Made by a program: the position numbers and the translations under genes. Under the pieces are notes generated by a model. It worked only from the letters and a program-made list of their open reading frames with translations. It did no database searches and was not told the DNA's origin. From positions 1 to 52,074 of the forward strand of contig DATAAZ010000001.1 in assembly GCA_036259875.1 (NCBI GenBank): DNA of 52,074 bases. Reading direction: 5' to 3'. Positions within the stretch are counted from its first letter, which is position 1, and every line of letters starts with the position of its first letter. Shown piece after piece: positions 1 to 8,481 of the stretch. This DNA is from DATAAZ01 sp036259875. GTDB lineage: Bacteria; Actinomycetota; Thermoleophilia; Gaiellales; Gaiellaceae.

Positions 1-2399
1 AGCGCGCGGTCGAGGCTTGCGTACGCGGCGTCGCTATCCCCGGCCGCGGCGCTGAGCAGCGCGCGGCAGCGGCTCGCGATCGTAAGCGCCCACACGCGGC
101 CCGTTGCACGGGCCTGTTCCTCCAACTCGGCGAGGAGCGCCGTCGCGGCGTCGTGCTCACCAAGTGCCAGCAGGGTCTCGATCGCATCGCCGTGGAAGCG
201 AAACAGCGCCGGCTCGCCGAACCCCGCTTCGGCAACGGCGCGGGGAAGCGGGCCGAGAAAGCGATGGGCTTCGCGAGCCTCGCCCAGCGAGTATTCGAGG
301 AACCCGCGGACTGCGAGCATCTCTAGGTGGGCGGGGACGACGCCGAGTGCGAGCGCGAGCGGCAGCCCCTCGTCGGTCGCGGCACGCGTTTCGGCCACGC
401 GTCCGAGGTGCGCATCGACGAGTGCCCTGAGCGTCAGTGCGAAAAGGCGTTGCTCTTCCTGGGCGGTCTGCACGGTGATCTCGAAGCACTCGGCGGCGTA
501 GTGCGAAGCGAGCTCCCAGTTTCCGGCCAGGCACTCGACCCGACCGAGGTGGAATGCCACGTAACCCAAGGTGTGCTCGTCGCCGCGCGCGAGCACGGTG
601 TCGCGAAGCGCCGTGAGCGTCGAACGAGCAGCATCGAGATCGCCTGCCCACTCGAGCAACATCCCGTGAACCCAGGCGGGTCGGATGCGTCCGAGGATCG
701 ACCTCCACTCGTCTTCCGTGTCTTCGAGCTCGAGGGCGCGCTCGATGAGCGCAGTTGGAATTCCTCGCCCGCGAATGGTTTCAAAGAAGGCCATGTCCGC
801 CAGTGCGCTTGCGAGCATGCCGGGCTCCTCGAGACGCTCGGCGAGCTCGAGCGCCGCACGCGCATGAGGCTCGGCCGCCGCGACGTCACCGGTCACGTGG
901 ATGCTCCATGCGAGTCCCCGTTCGATCTCGATGCGCGCCGCAGGATCGTCTCCGATCTCTGCGAGAGCATCGCGGAACAGATCGGCGGAGACGCGGAAGC
1001 CATGCCCGAACCCTGTGACCCAAGCGAGGCGCGTGAGCGCGTAGGCGCGCTCGCGACCCGGAGGAAGGCGCGCCACCACTTCTTCGAGAAGAAGTCGCGC
1101 CCGGTCGGTGTCCCCCGCCTCGAGATGGCACTCCCCGGCGTCGATCGTCCGCCTCCAAGCGTCGGCGTGATCGGACGGCGTGAGCATTCGTGCCCGGTCC
1201 CAAAGCTCCGCTGCGGCTTGCGGAGCGCCACGTGCTCTTGCCCGTCGGGCAGCATCCTCGACGATCGCGGCCACCTGGGCATCGGGACCGCTCGCAGCGA
1301 GGGCGAGATGGAGCGCCTGCTCGTCCGGATCGTCGACGATCTTCGCCAAGCGGGCGTGCAATTCGCGTCTCCGAGCCGGCGGTGTCTGCGCGTAGACGAC
1401 CGAGGCGAGCAGCGGATGTGAGAACCGAACGCGGCCGTCGGCGACCTCCAGGACTCCGGCGGCTGCCGCCTTCTCGAGCGCGGCCGCCCCACCCCCACCG
1501 CCGGCGGCGGCAGCCACGAGCTCGACCGTCGGCCGCGAGAGCGCCGAAACAACGAGCGCCGCCTCCCTCGCCGCGGTAGGGATTCCGGCTAGCCGCTCCC
1601 GAACGAGCTCGTTGAGAGTCGCCGGCACCGGCAGCGGCTCCCCCGGCGCGGGGGAGACATCGCGCGTGAGCAGCGCCCTGCCAAGCTCGAGCGCGAAGAA
1701 CGGATTGCCTCCCGACGCCCGCTGCAGCTCGACGAGCGCGGGGCGGAGAAACTGCCTGCCGAGCTGCGCCCGCAGAAGGCGATCGAGCGACCTGATATCG
1801 AGCGGGCCGATGACGAGCCGTGTCAGGCGGTCAGAGTCCAAAGCGGTCTCGAGCTCAACGCGAGATTCTTCGCTCGCCTCCGCGCGTCGCGCGAGGAGGA
1901 AGCCGATCGGTTGGTCGCGCAATCGCCTGGCCGCGAATGCGAGGGCATCGGCCGAAGGTGGGTCGAGCCACTGCGCGTCGTCGATCGCCAAGACCAGCGG
2001 CGTGTCCTCGGCGAGCACTCGAATAGCACCGAGGACGCCGAGCGCGACCGCTCGGCGCTGCAACCCTCCAGGCTTCGTTCCAGCTCGCAGCAGCGCAACT
2101 TCGAGGGCCTCGCGTTGCGGGTCGGGCAGCCGCGCGAGCGCAGCGTCTGGCACGTCTCCGAGGAGATCACCGAGCACGGCGAACGGCAGCGCGATCTCGG
2201 CCTCGACCGGCCTGCTCGTGAGCACCTGCAGTCCCCGCTTACCGGCTTCGGCGATGCCCTCCCTCCAGAGCGTCGTCTTCCCGATCCCGATCTCACCTTC
2301 GATGAGCAACGCGATCGGTCCCCCTGGAACTGCCTCCAAGAAGTCGTGAACCGAATCGGTCTCCGACTCGCGCCCAACGACCTCCAACGCCGGCGACAT
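1..2399 (-). CDS. LuxR/MalT-type ATP-binding transcriptional regulator, C-terminus beyond left edge
   Basis: The reading frame is open from an ATG at 2399 to the window edge, giving 799 codons with no stop. A strong GGAGGAGGG ribosome binding site lies just upstream of the start. Residues 35-43 (GEIGIGKTT) form a Walker A motif and residues 135-144 (LVLAIDDAQW) a Walker B motif. The rest is Ala/Leu/Arg/Glu-rich helical repeats of TPR-like character. This layout is that of large STAND-class regulators (LuxR family, MalT/LAL type), which normally end in a helix-turn-helix domain; here that domain would lie outside the window. The inducer and target genes cannot be told. Because the C-terminus is missing, a cyclase-type or other AAA/TPR protein cannot be excluded. 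Confidence 0.85.
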   Translation of the reverse strand, partial: MSPALEVVGRESETDSVHDFLEAVPGGPIALLIEGEIGIGKTTLWREGIAEAGKRGLQVLTSRPVEAEIALPFAVLGDLLGDVPDAALARLPDPQREALEVALLRAGTKPGGLQRRAVALGVLGAIRVLAEDTPLVLAIDDAQWLDPPSADALAFAARRLRDQPIGFLLARRAEASEESRVELETALDSDRLTRLVIGPLDIRSLDRLLRAQLGRQFLRPALVELQRASGGNPFFALELGRALLTRDVSPAPGEPLPVPATLNELVRERLAGIPTAAREAALVVSALSRPTVELVAAAAGGGGGAAALEKAAAAGVLEVADGRVRFSHPLLASVVYAQTPPARRRELHARLAKIVDDPDEQALHLALAASGPDAQVAAIVEDAARRARARGAPQAAAELWDRARMLTPSDHADAWRRTIDAGECHLEAGDTDRARLLLEEVVARLPPGRERAYALTRLAWVTGFGHGFRVSADLFRDALAEIGDDPAARIEIERGLAWSIHVTGDVAAAEPHARAALELAERLEEPGMLASALADMAFFETIRGRGIPTALIERALELEDTEDEWRSILGRIRPAWVHGMLLEWAGDLDAARSTLTALRDTVLARGDEHTLGYVAFHLGRVECLAGNWELASHYAAECFEITVQTAQEEQRLFALTLRALVDAHLGRVAETRAATDEGLPLALALGVVPAHLEMLAVRGFLEYSLGEAREAHRFLGPLPRAVAEAGFGEPALFRFHGDAIETLLALGEHDAATALLAELEEQARATGRVWALTIASRCRALLSAAAGDSDAAYASLDRA

Positions 2400-2790
2400 C
2401 AGCCCTCCTCCGGGCAGTCCTGATCAGATCGTATTCCTTGGTGGCCGTTACCAGAACATCCCAATGTCCTTCGCTTGCGCGCGAATCGGACGCGGTTCGG
2501 TCGGCGTAAAGACCTGCAAATCGCCATGTTCTCCAAATCTCTCCGGTTTCCAGGGACTTCGTGCCCGCCATGCCCGGCTCCATCCCGGGCTTTCGGCCCC
2601 GGAACCTCGATGGTGAGAAGGTGGTCACTCAGGAAGGCGAGGAGCGTCCATCTTGAAGGCCCAGCGGTCGGCCACGGTCAACGAAAGGTCAACAAGCGAC
2701 CTCGAAACTGCCTCGAGCCCATCCGAGCCGATTCCGTGGATCCATGCCGTCTCAGTCGCTGTCCCTAGCGAGCCCGACCCCGGCGGCAGC

Positions 2791-2833
2791 CACTCTAGTC
2801 CCAAGGTTGAAGGTTCGAGTCCTTCACGGCCCA
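2791..2833 (+). pseudogene. 3' fragment of a tRNA gene (tRNA-Lys-like), possible attachment-site remnant
   Basis: Bases 2809-2825 form a perfect T arm: stem GAAGG, loop TTCGAGT, stem CCTTC. It is followed by ACGGCCC and a discriminator A at 2833, as in the acceptor end of a tRNA beginning GGGCCGT. No GGGCCGT, D arm or pairing anticodon stem exists upstream, so the 5' half is missing. From memory, bacterial tRNA-Lys genes often end this way. Integrative elements that insert into tRNA genes leave exactly such 3' pieces. That origin is inference; no integrase gene is visible nearby. Confidence 0.45.
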
Positions 2834-2868
2834 TCGCCGATTAGCAGGTATTTCTCCCCGACTGCGGA

Positions 2869-2908
2869 TGAGTAAGCGGCCGGGGAGTACGAAAGTGAGT
2901 AAGCGGCC
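2869..2908 (+). repeat. 13-base direct repeat
   Basis: TGAGTAAGCGGCC occurs at 2869-2881 and again at 2896-2908, 27 bases apart start to start. It lies just right of the tRNA fragment in a stretch without genes. It could be an old recombination junction or a binding-site pair; nothing decides between these. Confidence 0.5.
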
Positions 2909-2946
2909 ACTGAAGCGTTGGCCAGAGCGCTATCGCCGAGCGGGGC

Positions 2947-3252
2947 TTAGTCCACTACGCCTGCGGCTGCGAGGAGCAGGTAGATCACGAACCAAGCGAG
3001 GATGAGTGCGCCAAGCACAAGACCGCCGATCGCTTGCCACCGCTTAGCGCCGCGCTCGCCTCGCATGCCTCTCAGCGCGATTACTCCCGCGACGATCGCA
3101 ATCAGCGCGGCGGCGGCGCCGATCGGCCAAAGGGCATCCGAGAGGACGGGCGCAAGCAGGAAGACGACGACGCCTGCCACTCCCGCGATCAGCGCTGCGA
3201 GCGCAGCAGTGTTCGGTCGTTGCCACGCTGGCGAGACCGAGGCTTCCGACAT
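2947..3252 (-). CDS. small two-to-three-span membrane protein, DUF4190-like
   Basis: A 101-residue protein. The ATG at 3252 is chosen over an upstream in-frame ATG at 3333 because AGGAG lies six bases before it and the upstream extension looks non-coding. After a short polar N-terminus ending in Pro-Asn-Thr, residues from about 17 form two long hydrophobic segments separated by GVIALRGMRGERGAKRW, then a third (GGLVLGALILAWFVIYLLL). This pattern resembles DUF4190-type membrane proteins of actinobacteria, in which a GxxA/RG turn separates the helices. Function unknown. It has no close same-strand partner. Confidence 0.65.
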   Translation of the reverse strand: MSEASVSPAWQRPNTAALAALIAGVAGVVVFLLAPVLSDALWPIGAAAALIAIVAGVIALRGMRGERGAKRWQAIGGLVLGALILAWFVIYLLLAAAGVVD

Positions 3253-3455
3253 CGAATCTCCTTCTGGTCGCCTGCCTCCGATCATAGGCGGGGTGGTTCG
3301 TCCGCGCTCGCTAACGCTGAAGGGCACTACCATCGGTTTGCTCGCTCCTGCACGGCCTTTGATTGCGGCATCGTGGGGAGTCGCCGGCTCTCCAGGCCAA
3401 GCGTGGCGTGACGGCGACCGCGTCGAAGTCCCTGAGGCGCGTGCACCGAGCGACG

Positions 3456-3490
3456 TAGAGGTTCCAGCGCCCGAAGCGGTTGTTCGATCT
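3456..3490 (-). pseudogene. remnant of an endonuclease/exonuclease/phosphatase N-terminus (copy A)
   Basis: Read on the minus strand this encodes NNRFGRWNLYV. Its 30 bases 3456-3485 differ at one position from 5475-5504, where the frame reads TFNLNNLFGRWNL. TFNxxNLFGR at the very N-terminus is typical of some endonuclease/exonuclease/phosphatase-family proteins. No continuing domain is seen on either side, so this is called a decayed fragment. Confidence 0.4.
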
Positions 3491-3559
3491 CTCGATGCGC
3501 GTACAGCGGAGCGATGGAAGAACGGAAACAGCGCGCGCGCCCCGTCGTTGCGCCAGCTG

Positions 3560-5287
3560 TCAGGTCGAATGTCTCCTAGCGTGCGTGACCTCTAGCAAGT
3601 ACGCGACCACCACGTCGTCGCCACCCAGGACAAAGTGGTACGCGTCCGAAAGCTCTTCGACGCGGCGGATCTGCTCACGATTCTCCATGAAAAGCCGGCC
3701 GAAGGGAAAGAAGCTGAAGTCGACGACGCGACTTTCCAGACCGAGGCGCTCGAGCTGCCGCGCCGTTTCGCGCTGCCCGACGATTGACAACTGCATCACG
3801 TACGCCTTCCCGTCCGGCGCTAGCAGACTGGGGAGGATGCGGAGGAAGTGGTCAAGTAGCGTCCGCCCCCAGTAGTCGAGCGGGCGGTGCCCCGTAGGCT
3901 CCTCGAAGGGATCGACGGGCATCTGATAGAGGCTCGCAACGACGATGTCGTACCGCGTGTCCGACTCCCATTCGTAAAGGTCGACGACATCGGCCGTTAC
4001 CCGGTGGGCGACGCCGTTCCGGAAGGCATTCGCGAGCGTGTTCGCGACAGCGTTGCGATCCACGTCGATCGCGTGCACTCGCGACGCGCCATTGAGAGCA
4101 AGCTGAACGGCGAGTATTCCGCATCCGCAGCCGACGTCGAGGCACGTCCTTCCTGCGCCGACGACTTCGCTGAACAGGTACTTCCAGCAGAGAAAGCTCC
4201 CGTGCGTCGGCACGAAGACGCCGGGGTCGATCGTGAGCTCCGGAAAAGGAAGCGGAAAGAGAACGCGGTCGTGGTCGTCAAGCCACGTAGGTGGCTCGGA
4301 CGCGTTGGGCTCACGTCCGAGGACGGTTTCCGAGATCGCAGGCCGGCGCCGGCCCGGCTTCGTCTCTGCGAGGGCGTCTGCGACAGCGGCAATGTGCTCC
4401 GGCGTCGTTCCGCAACAGCCACCGACGATCTGCGCCCCCTCCTCGCGCCAAGTACGCGCGAGGTCGGCGTACGTCTGAGGGTCGACCCGCTCATCGAAGC
4501 GCCATAGGGGGCCGGCAAGGTGACCGAGGTTCGGGTAGACGCCGAGCGGCAGTTCGGTGAAATCGCGAAGCCACGACAGCATCCCGGGGACGTGGTCGAC
4601 GGGGAGGCAGTTGATCAGGAGTGCGCTGACGCCCATGTCCTCGAAACGGCGTGCGGCCCGGCCGAAGAGGTCGCCTTCAGGCGGGCCCCAGTGCTGCCCG
4701 TAGACGCCGCAGACGCCGTGACGACATCGGCGGAACGAGAGCCAAACCGGCAGCCCCGTCTCGAGCAGGGACTCGACCGCGTTGAACGTCGCCGGGTCGC
4801 GCACGAGCGTCATCGTCTCGAGCAAGACCAAATCTGGCGGCTCGTCGGCGAAGACGCGGCCGAGAAGCTCGATCGTCCCTTGCCGCTCCGGCGAGTTGAC
4901 TTCTTCCGAGATTGCGAATGCGACGGCGCATTCCTTGCCTGCCTCGGCCACGGCCGCGCGTGCGATTCTGACCCCGAGCCGCGCGAGGTCCATCCAGTGG
5001 CCGCCTTCGGGACGGCCGGGCGCCGCACGCTGGGCGACTTCCGGGGCCGAAAGGATCGACCATGTATTCGTCGAGAGGACGTTGGCGCCGGCGGCCAGGT
5101 AGCGGCGGTGCACCTCGTGGACAGCTTCTGGAGCGCGGTAAAGCCCCCAGGTGCCCCAGAGCTCCGGATCCGGGCCGCGCTCCCCGGCGAGCGGGCGCAG
5201 CCGCTGAAGCTCCGTCGCGACGCCGCCGTCGAGCACGACGCACCGCCCAGCGGCGATCATGTCTTCGATATGGCGGTAGCCGTTCAC
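3560..5287 (-). CDS. homocysteine S-methyltransferase fused to a class I SAM-dependent methyltransferase
   Basis: A 575-residue protein from a GTG at 5287. The frame stays open to 5365 and beyond, so the start is uncertain. Residues 1 to about 310 are a zinc-type homocysteine S-methyltransferase: VLDGGVATEL near the N-terminus, Cys227 in LLINC, and GGCCGT at 289-294 give the three zinc-binding cysteines. A linker leads to a Rossmann methyltransferase with motif I DVGCGCG at 384-390 and IDVD after the second strand. The last part ends in FSFFPFGRLFMENREQI, which I do not recognise. The first domain should make methionine from homocysteine and a methyl donor; the target of the second is unknown (it has YQMP where N6-type enzymes have NPPY). 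Such a fusion could couple methionine supply to a SAM-consuming reaction, which is inference. Confidence 0.85.
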   Translation of the reverse strand: MNGYRHIEDMIAAGRCVVLDGGVATELQRLRPLAGERGPDPELWGTWGLYRAPEAVHEVHRRYLAAGANVLSTNTWSILSAPEVAQRAAPGRPEGGHWMDLARLGVRIARAAVAEAGKECAVAFAISEEVNSPERQGTIELLGRVFADEPPDLVLLETMTLVRDPATFNAVESLLETGLPVWLSFRRCRHGVCGVYGQHWGPPEGDLFGRAARRFEDMGVSALLINCLPVDHVPGMLSWLRDFTELPLGVYPNLGHLAGPLWRFDERVDPQTYADLARTWREEGAQIVGGCCGTTPEHIAAVADALAETKPGRRRPAISETVLGREPNASEPPTWLDDHDRVLFPLPFPELTIDPGVFVPTHGSFLCWKYLFSEVVGAGRTCLDVGCGCGILAVQLALNGASRVHAIDVDRNAVANTLANAFRNGVAHRVTADVVDLYEWESDTRYDIVVASLYQMPVDPFEEPTGHRPLDYWGRTLLDHFLRILPSLLAPDGKAYVMQLSIVGQRETARQLERLGLESRVVDFSFFPFGRLFMENREQIRRVEELSDAYHFVLGGDDVVVAYLLEVTHARRHST

Positions 5288-5473
5288 CGGAGGTCGAACC
5301 GGCGAGGGCGGTTGATCAGTCGTCGCCAAGCCGTGCCACCCTGATCTCGCGTCCCGCGCTCGCACCAGCCGTGTCGCCGCGACCCCGGACGCCTGTTCGA
5401 GCCAGTCGCGCGGCGGCGCGACTGCGGCCGGCGCTTCGACGCCCGCGAGCGCGCACGTCTCCGGAACTTCGAC

Positions 5474-5524
5474 TTAGAGGTTCCAGCGCCCGAAGAGGTT
5501 GTTCAGGTTGAACGTCGCGACCTT
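5474..5524 (-). pseudogene. remnant of an endonuclease/exonuclease/phosphatase N-terminus (copy B)
   Basis: The minus strand reads KVATFNLNNLFGRWNL and then TAA. KVATFNxNNLFGR is the usual beginning of a family of metal-dependent nuclease/phosphatase proteins, but the rest of the domain, including the catalytic Glu and His/Asp motifs, is absent. The frame continues after the stop into the homocysteine methyltransferase frame with no further stop. A near-identical 30-base segment sits at 3456-3485, on the other side of that gene, so the methyltransferase gene is flanked by two fragments of the same sequence in the same orientation. Confidence 0.5.
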
Positions 5525-5782
5525 GATGTCCGCAGTTTCGCCGTCATTCTCGCGCCTTTGCGTCCGCCGCGCCCGGCGACGTGCCCGCTGGACGATCGAA
5601 CGAAGCACGGGATGTGTGTCGGAGCCGAGACGCTCCGGCTCGAGCCGGTCCAGCTCGACGGCAGGTCGTTGTGACGGCAGAGCGTGACGACGGGTCTCGC
5701 GAGGCGCGCTAGCCCGCGACTCGGCGCGTAGGGCGGACGCGAAACCCGCGATCACGACCCGTCGGAACTTTGATGCTCGCGA

Positions 5783-7033
5783 TCACGGGGCTTCGATCCC
5801 GCGCCTCGATTCGGCTCCGTCGCGCCAGTAGCGGACGATCTCCGCACGCTCGACGAGCAGAGACGCAACTACGCCGGCGACGATCGCCCAGAAGTCCGAG
5901 GTCACGTTGGCGAGCGCGAACGGCGTCGCGGCGACCGCGAAGGCGACGAGGGCACCGAAGCGAAGCTCCGTCCCGAACGCCTTCCCGACCGCGTCTTGGA
6001 ACGCCGAGAGGATGGCAAGGCCGGCCAAGGCGAGTACGAACGTCGCGGGGAGAACGCCCAGGAGGGATGCCACTGCGCTTGCAGCGACGGCGATGACGAC
6101 CGTGAGCGCAGCGGCGACGAGGTTGGCCCAGTACCGCTGCGCGAGCGGCCCCGCGTCGCGCCCCGCCACGATCGCGACGCCTGTGCGAGCGACGGTTGCC
6201 TGGTGCCCGCCGAGGAACGAGTTCGCAATCGAGCTGATGCCGACGACGATGGTGATGCGGTCGATCGGCACTCGATAGCCCTGAGCAAGAAGGAAGCCAA
6301 GGCCCTGAACATTCCCGAGGCCGAGCGCGAGCACGGTGAGCGGCAGGCTCACGGCGATCACGGCACCCGGCGTAAAGGCGAATTCGGGAACCTGCAAGAT
6401 CGGCAGGCTCCAATCGACGGATGCGGACTCAGCTCTCCCGCCGAGGAAGACGGCGAAGGCACCGAAAAGAGCCGCGAGTCCCACGGGCGGGACATGCGGA
6501 TTGGCGATTACGCGGCCCGCGACGTACCCGACGACCGCCAAGCCGGCGACGAGCACATCATCGACCGTTGCGTCAACGAGCCGAACGACGTACTCGAGAA
6601 TGCTGCCCGCGAACATGCCCATGACGATCGGGAGCGGAAGCCAGGCCATGATCCGCCCGCCGATCCCAAGAAGGCCGAGGACAAGGATCAGCACCCCCGC
6701 CACGACATTGGCTCCTACGAGTTCTGCGAAGCTGAACTCACCGGCGAGCGTCCCGAGGTAGACGAGCCCTGGAATGCTCCAGGTAATTGGAATCGGCTGC
6801 GTGTACCGGAGCGACAGCGCGATGGAGGAGATCGCACCTGTGATCCAGACGACAAAGATCCAGCTCGACGTTTCCGCGAGATCGAGACCCAGCTGATCTG
6901 AAACGCCAAGGTGAAGCGGGACGGCACCGAACGTGTACCAGGCAAACGCCGTCAGGCCGGCCGCGAGCGCGGCCGCGTTGAAGTCACGCAGGAGACGGAC
7001 CGAGCGCCTAGACGGAGAGGGCGTTTCTGACAC
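5783..7033 (-). CDS. benzoate/H+ symporter-like membrane transporter (BenE family)
   Basis: A 416-residue protein with about 11-12 hydrophobic segments, from a GTG at 7033. The stretches TAFAWYTFGAVPLHLG and GLGNVQGLGFLLAQGY, then ISSIANSFLGGHQATVARTG, match the conserved core of BenE-type transporters (nucleobase-cation symporter-2 superfamily). Length is normal for the family. BenE proteins carry benzoate or related aromatic acids with protons, but no benzoate-degradation gene is seen here, so the substrate is open. No clear ribosome binding site precedes the GTG. The small ABM-like gene lies 228 bases upstream on the same strand. Confidence 0.8.
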   Translation of the reverse strand: MSETPSPSRRSVRLLRDFNAAALAAGLTAFAWYTFGAVPLHLGVSDQLGLDLAETSSWIFVVWITGAISSIALSLRYTQPIPITWSIPGLVYLGTLAGEFSFAELVGANVVAGVLILVLGLLGIGGRIMAWLPLPIVMGMFAGSILEYVVRLVDATVDDVLVAGLAVVGYVAGRVIANPHVPPVGLAALFGAFAVFLGGRAESASVDWSLPILQVPEFAFTPGAVIAVSLPLTVLALGLGNVQGLGFLLAQGYRVPIDRITIVVGISSIANSFLGGHQATVARTGVAIVAGRDAGPLAQRYWANLVAAALTVVIAVAASAVASLLGVLPATFVLALAGLAILSAFQDAVGKAFGTELRFGALVAFAVAATPFALANVTSDFWAIVAGVVASLLVERAEIVRYWRDGAESRRGIEAP

Positions 7034-7261
7034 CGTCGCGGGACACTGGGCTCGAGCGCACCGGGATACGGCTTAGCCGTGCCGATCCGAGTTCAGGAAC
7101 GTACGTCGAATAAGCGCGTGGTCTTTCGTACCACCGGCTTCGCGACGGACAGTCCGGCAATCGGGCAATTCGCGACCTCAGTAGAGGATCTACAGCGCGC
7201 CGCAAGGACGTGGCATCCGCGACAGTTGCGCGGTAGCGCTTTCCCTCCATGCGCCCATGAC

Positions 7262-7564
7262 CTACTGCGATCGGACGTCGAAGAAGAGCACGTCATATCG
7301 TTCGACCGCCCGCATCGTCCCGCCCGTATCCTGCTCGAGCCGAGGCCGGATCTGACGCGCCTTCGTCTCACTCGCCTCCCTCGCTTCTTGGCTCTCCCAG
7401 AGCGTGACGCCGATCGCTCGACCGGTCTCGCGGTCGCCGAGCACGATGTAGCCCACGTACCCGTCCTCTTCGCGGATCCCGGGATGGACGATCTCGCGTA
7501 CGGCTCGCGCGACGTCGCCGATTCGATCGCGCTCTGCCTGCAGAAAATTGACCCTTGAGACCAC
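7262..7564 (-). CDS. small ABM/Dabb-like ferredoxin-fold protein
   Basis: A 100-residue protein. The GTG at 7564 is chosen because GAGAGGAGG lies five bases upstream; an upstream TTG/ATG extension to 7666 lacks support. The sequence has the pattern of antibiotic-biosynthesis-monooxygenase-like single domains: an N-terminal strand with VNFLQAERDRI, a helix, HPGIREEDGYVGYIVLGDRETG, then TLWESQEAREAS, and a final strand ERYDVLFFDV. Proteins of this kind are dimeric alpha-beta barrels; some are oxygenases, many unknown. It lacks residues that would let me name a reaction. Confidence 0.6.
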   Translation of the reverse strand: MVSRVNFLQAERDRIGDVARAVREIVHPGIREEDGYVGYIVLGDRETGRAIGVTLWESQEAREASETKARQIRPRLEQDTGGTMRAVERYDVLFFDVRSQ

Positions 7565-7796
7565 ACTGACCTCCTCTCCCAGTCGGTTCCGTATTTTCGT
7601 CAGGGGTCCCGGTGCCTGACGTCGCAGACGCCTGTTGCGGCGTATCGCGCGTGTACCGACGTGCACCGAACGACCCCGAATTGAGTCGAGCTAGCCGCGC
7701 TGGAAAACACGCCGCCTCGCGTAAACGCGACTAACCCACGGTCTCCCCACCTGCCCGCCGGATTTGCGAACCGCCGGAAGTTCGCGGTCGCCGAGG

Positions 7797-8090
7797 CTAC
7801 GTCGTCTTCTCGAGGATCGCCTGCATCTCGTCGCGGTTGAACGCGCGAAGCGTCTTCGTTCGGATGTTCCCTCTCCCGGCCGACGAAAGCGCGAAAGCGG
7901 TCGCTGTCTCGTCGTCGGGTGCCTCGAGAACCGCGACGATGTCGTGGTCGCCGAGCGTCCAATAGACGTCGACGAGCCTCGCGCCGAGGCTGTCGGCCAG
8001 TTGCTCCGCTTGTTCCACGCGGCCGACCGTCTCGCTGAACGCCTTGACTCCCTGGTCTGTCCAGTTGATGAGAGCGACGTAGCGTGCCAT
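7797..8090 (-). CDS. GYD-domain protein
   Basis: A 97-residue protein starting at ATG 8090 with AAGGAGGGA just upstream. The run YVALINWTDQGVKAF and the later VYWTLGDHDIVAVLEAPDDE are the signature of the GYD family (Gly-His-Asp here in place of Gly-Tyr-Asp). These are small ferredoxin-like-fold proteins common in actinobacteria and of unknown biochemical role. It lies 232 bases upstream of the ABM-like gene on the same strand, another small protein of the same fold. Confidence 0.85.
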   Translation of the reverse strand: MARYVALINWTDQGVKAFSETVGRVEQAEQLADSLGARLVDVYWTLGDHDIVAVLEAPDDETATAFALSSAGRGNIRTKTLRAFNRDEMQAILEKTT

Positions 8091-8481
8091 TCCCTCCTCC
8101 TTCGTGACGGTGGGATTCAACAACGCCCGCCTTAGGCCGTTCAAGCGCTCGCGGAGCGAACGGATTCGCCCGGCCTAGGCCTTCCCGGCGGCGTGCCGGT
8201 CGCTCGCGCGCCCCACAGCTCGCAGCGAAACACGGCGCGGGCGACTCGCTGCCAGCCGCCCGCTGCCGCTTACTTGACGCTCAGCCGGGATCGAACCCTC
8301 ATCCCCTCTCCCTTCGCCGCATAAAGGGATCGACCGAACTAGCGAACTGTGTGCGATCGGGGCCACCGCCTCCATCCCTTGTTCGAGCGGTTTCCCCGTG
8401 TCAACGGGGCGTTACCGCGCGGACAGTCTGAAGGACTCGGCTCCCTCCGACCCCGAGGAGCCGGGGCCGTCCAGGTTCCGG
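8091..8481. other. gene-free stretch between GYD gene and protease gene
   Basis: No credible coding region. The minus strand around 8281-8300 reads GGGTTCGATCCCGG, resembling a tRNA T loop, but the stem does not pair beyond two bases, so no tRNA is called. The GYD gene promoter should lie here. Confidence 0.5.

Larger units (their letters stand above)
2400..2946. other. gene-poor stretch
   Basis: No open frame here has believable composition, a start with a ribosome binding site, or recognisable protein similarity. The only structured items I see are a tRNA 3'-end fragment around 2791-2833 and a 13-base direct repeat at 2869-2908. The regulator at 2399 points away from it to the left, so its promoter should be in the first part of this stretch. 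Confidence 0.6.

Noticed and set aside
7118..7134. GTGGT/ACCAC inverted repeat as a terminator between the ABM-like gene and the BenE gene.
   Set aside because: Only five base pairs with a seven-base loop and no T run; too weak to call.
8270..8345. Possible tRNA on the minus strand, from a GGGTTCGATCCCGG T-loop-like sequence.
   Set aside because: Only two T-stem pairs form, and no acceptor or anticodon stem pairs around it.
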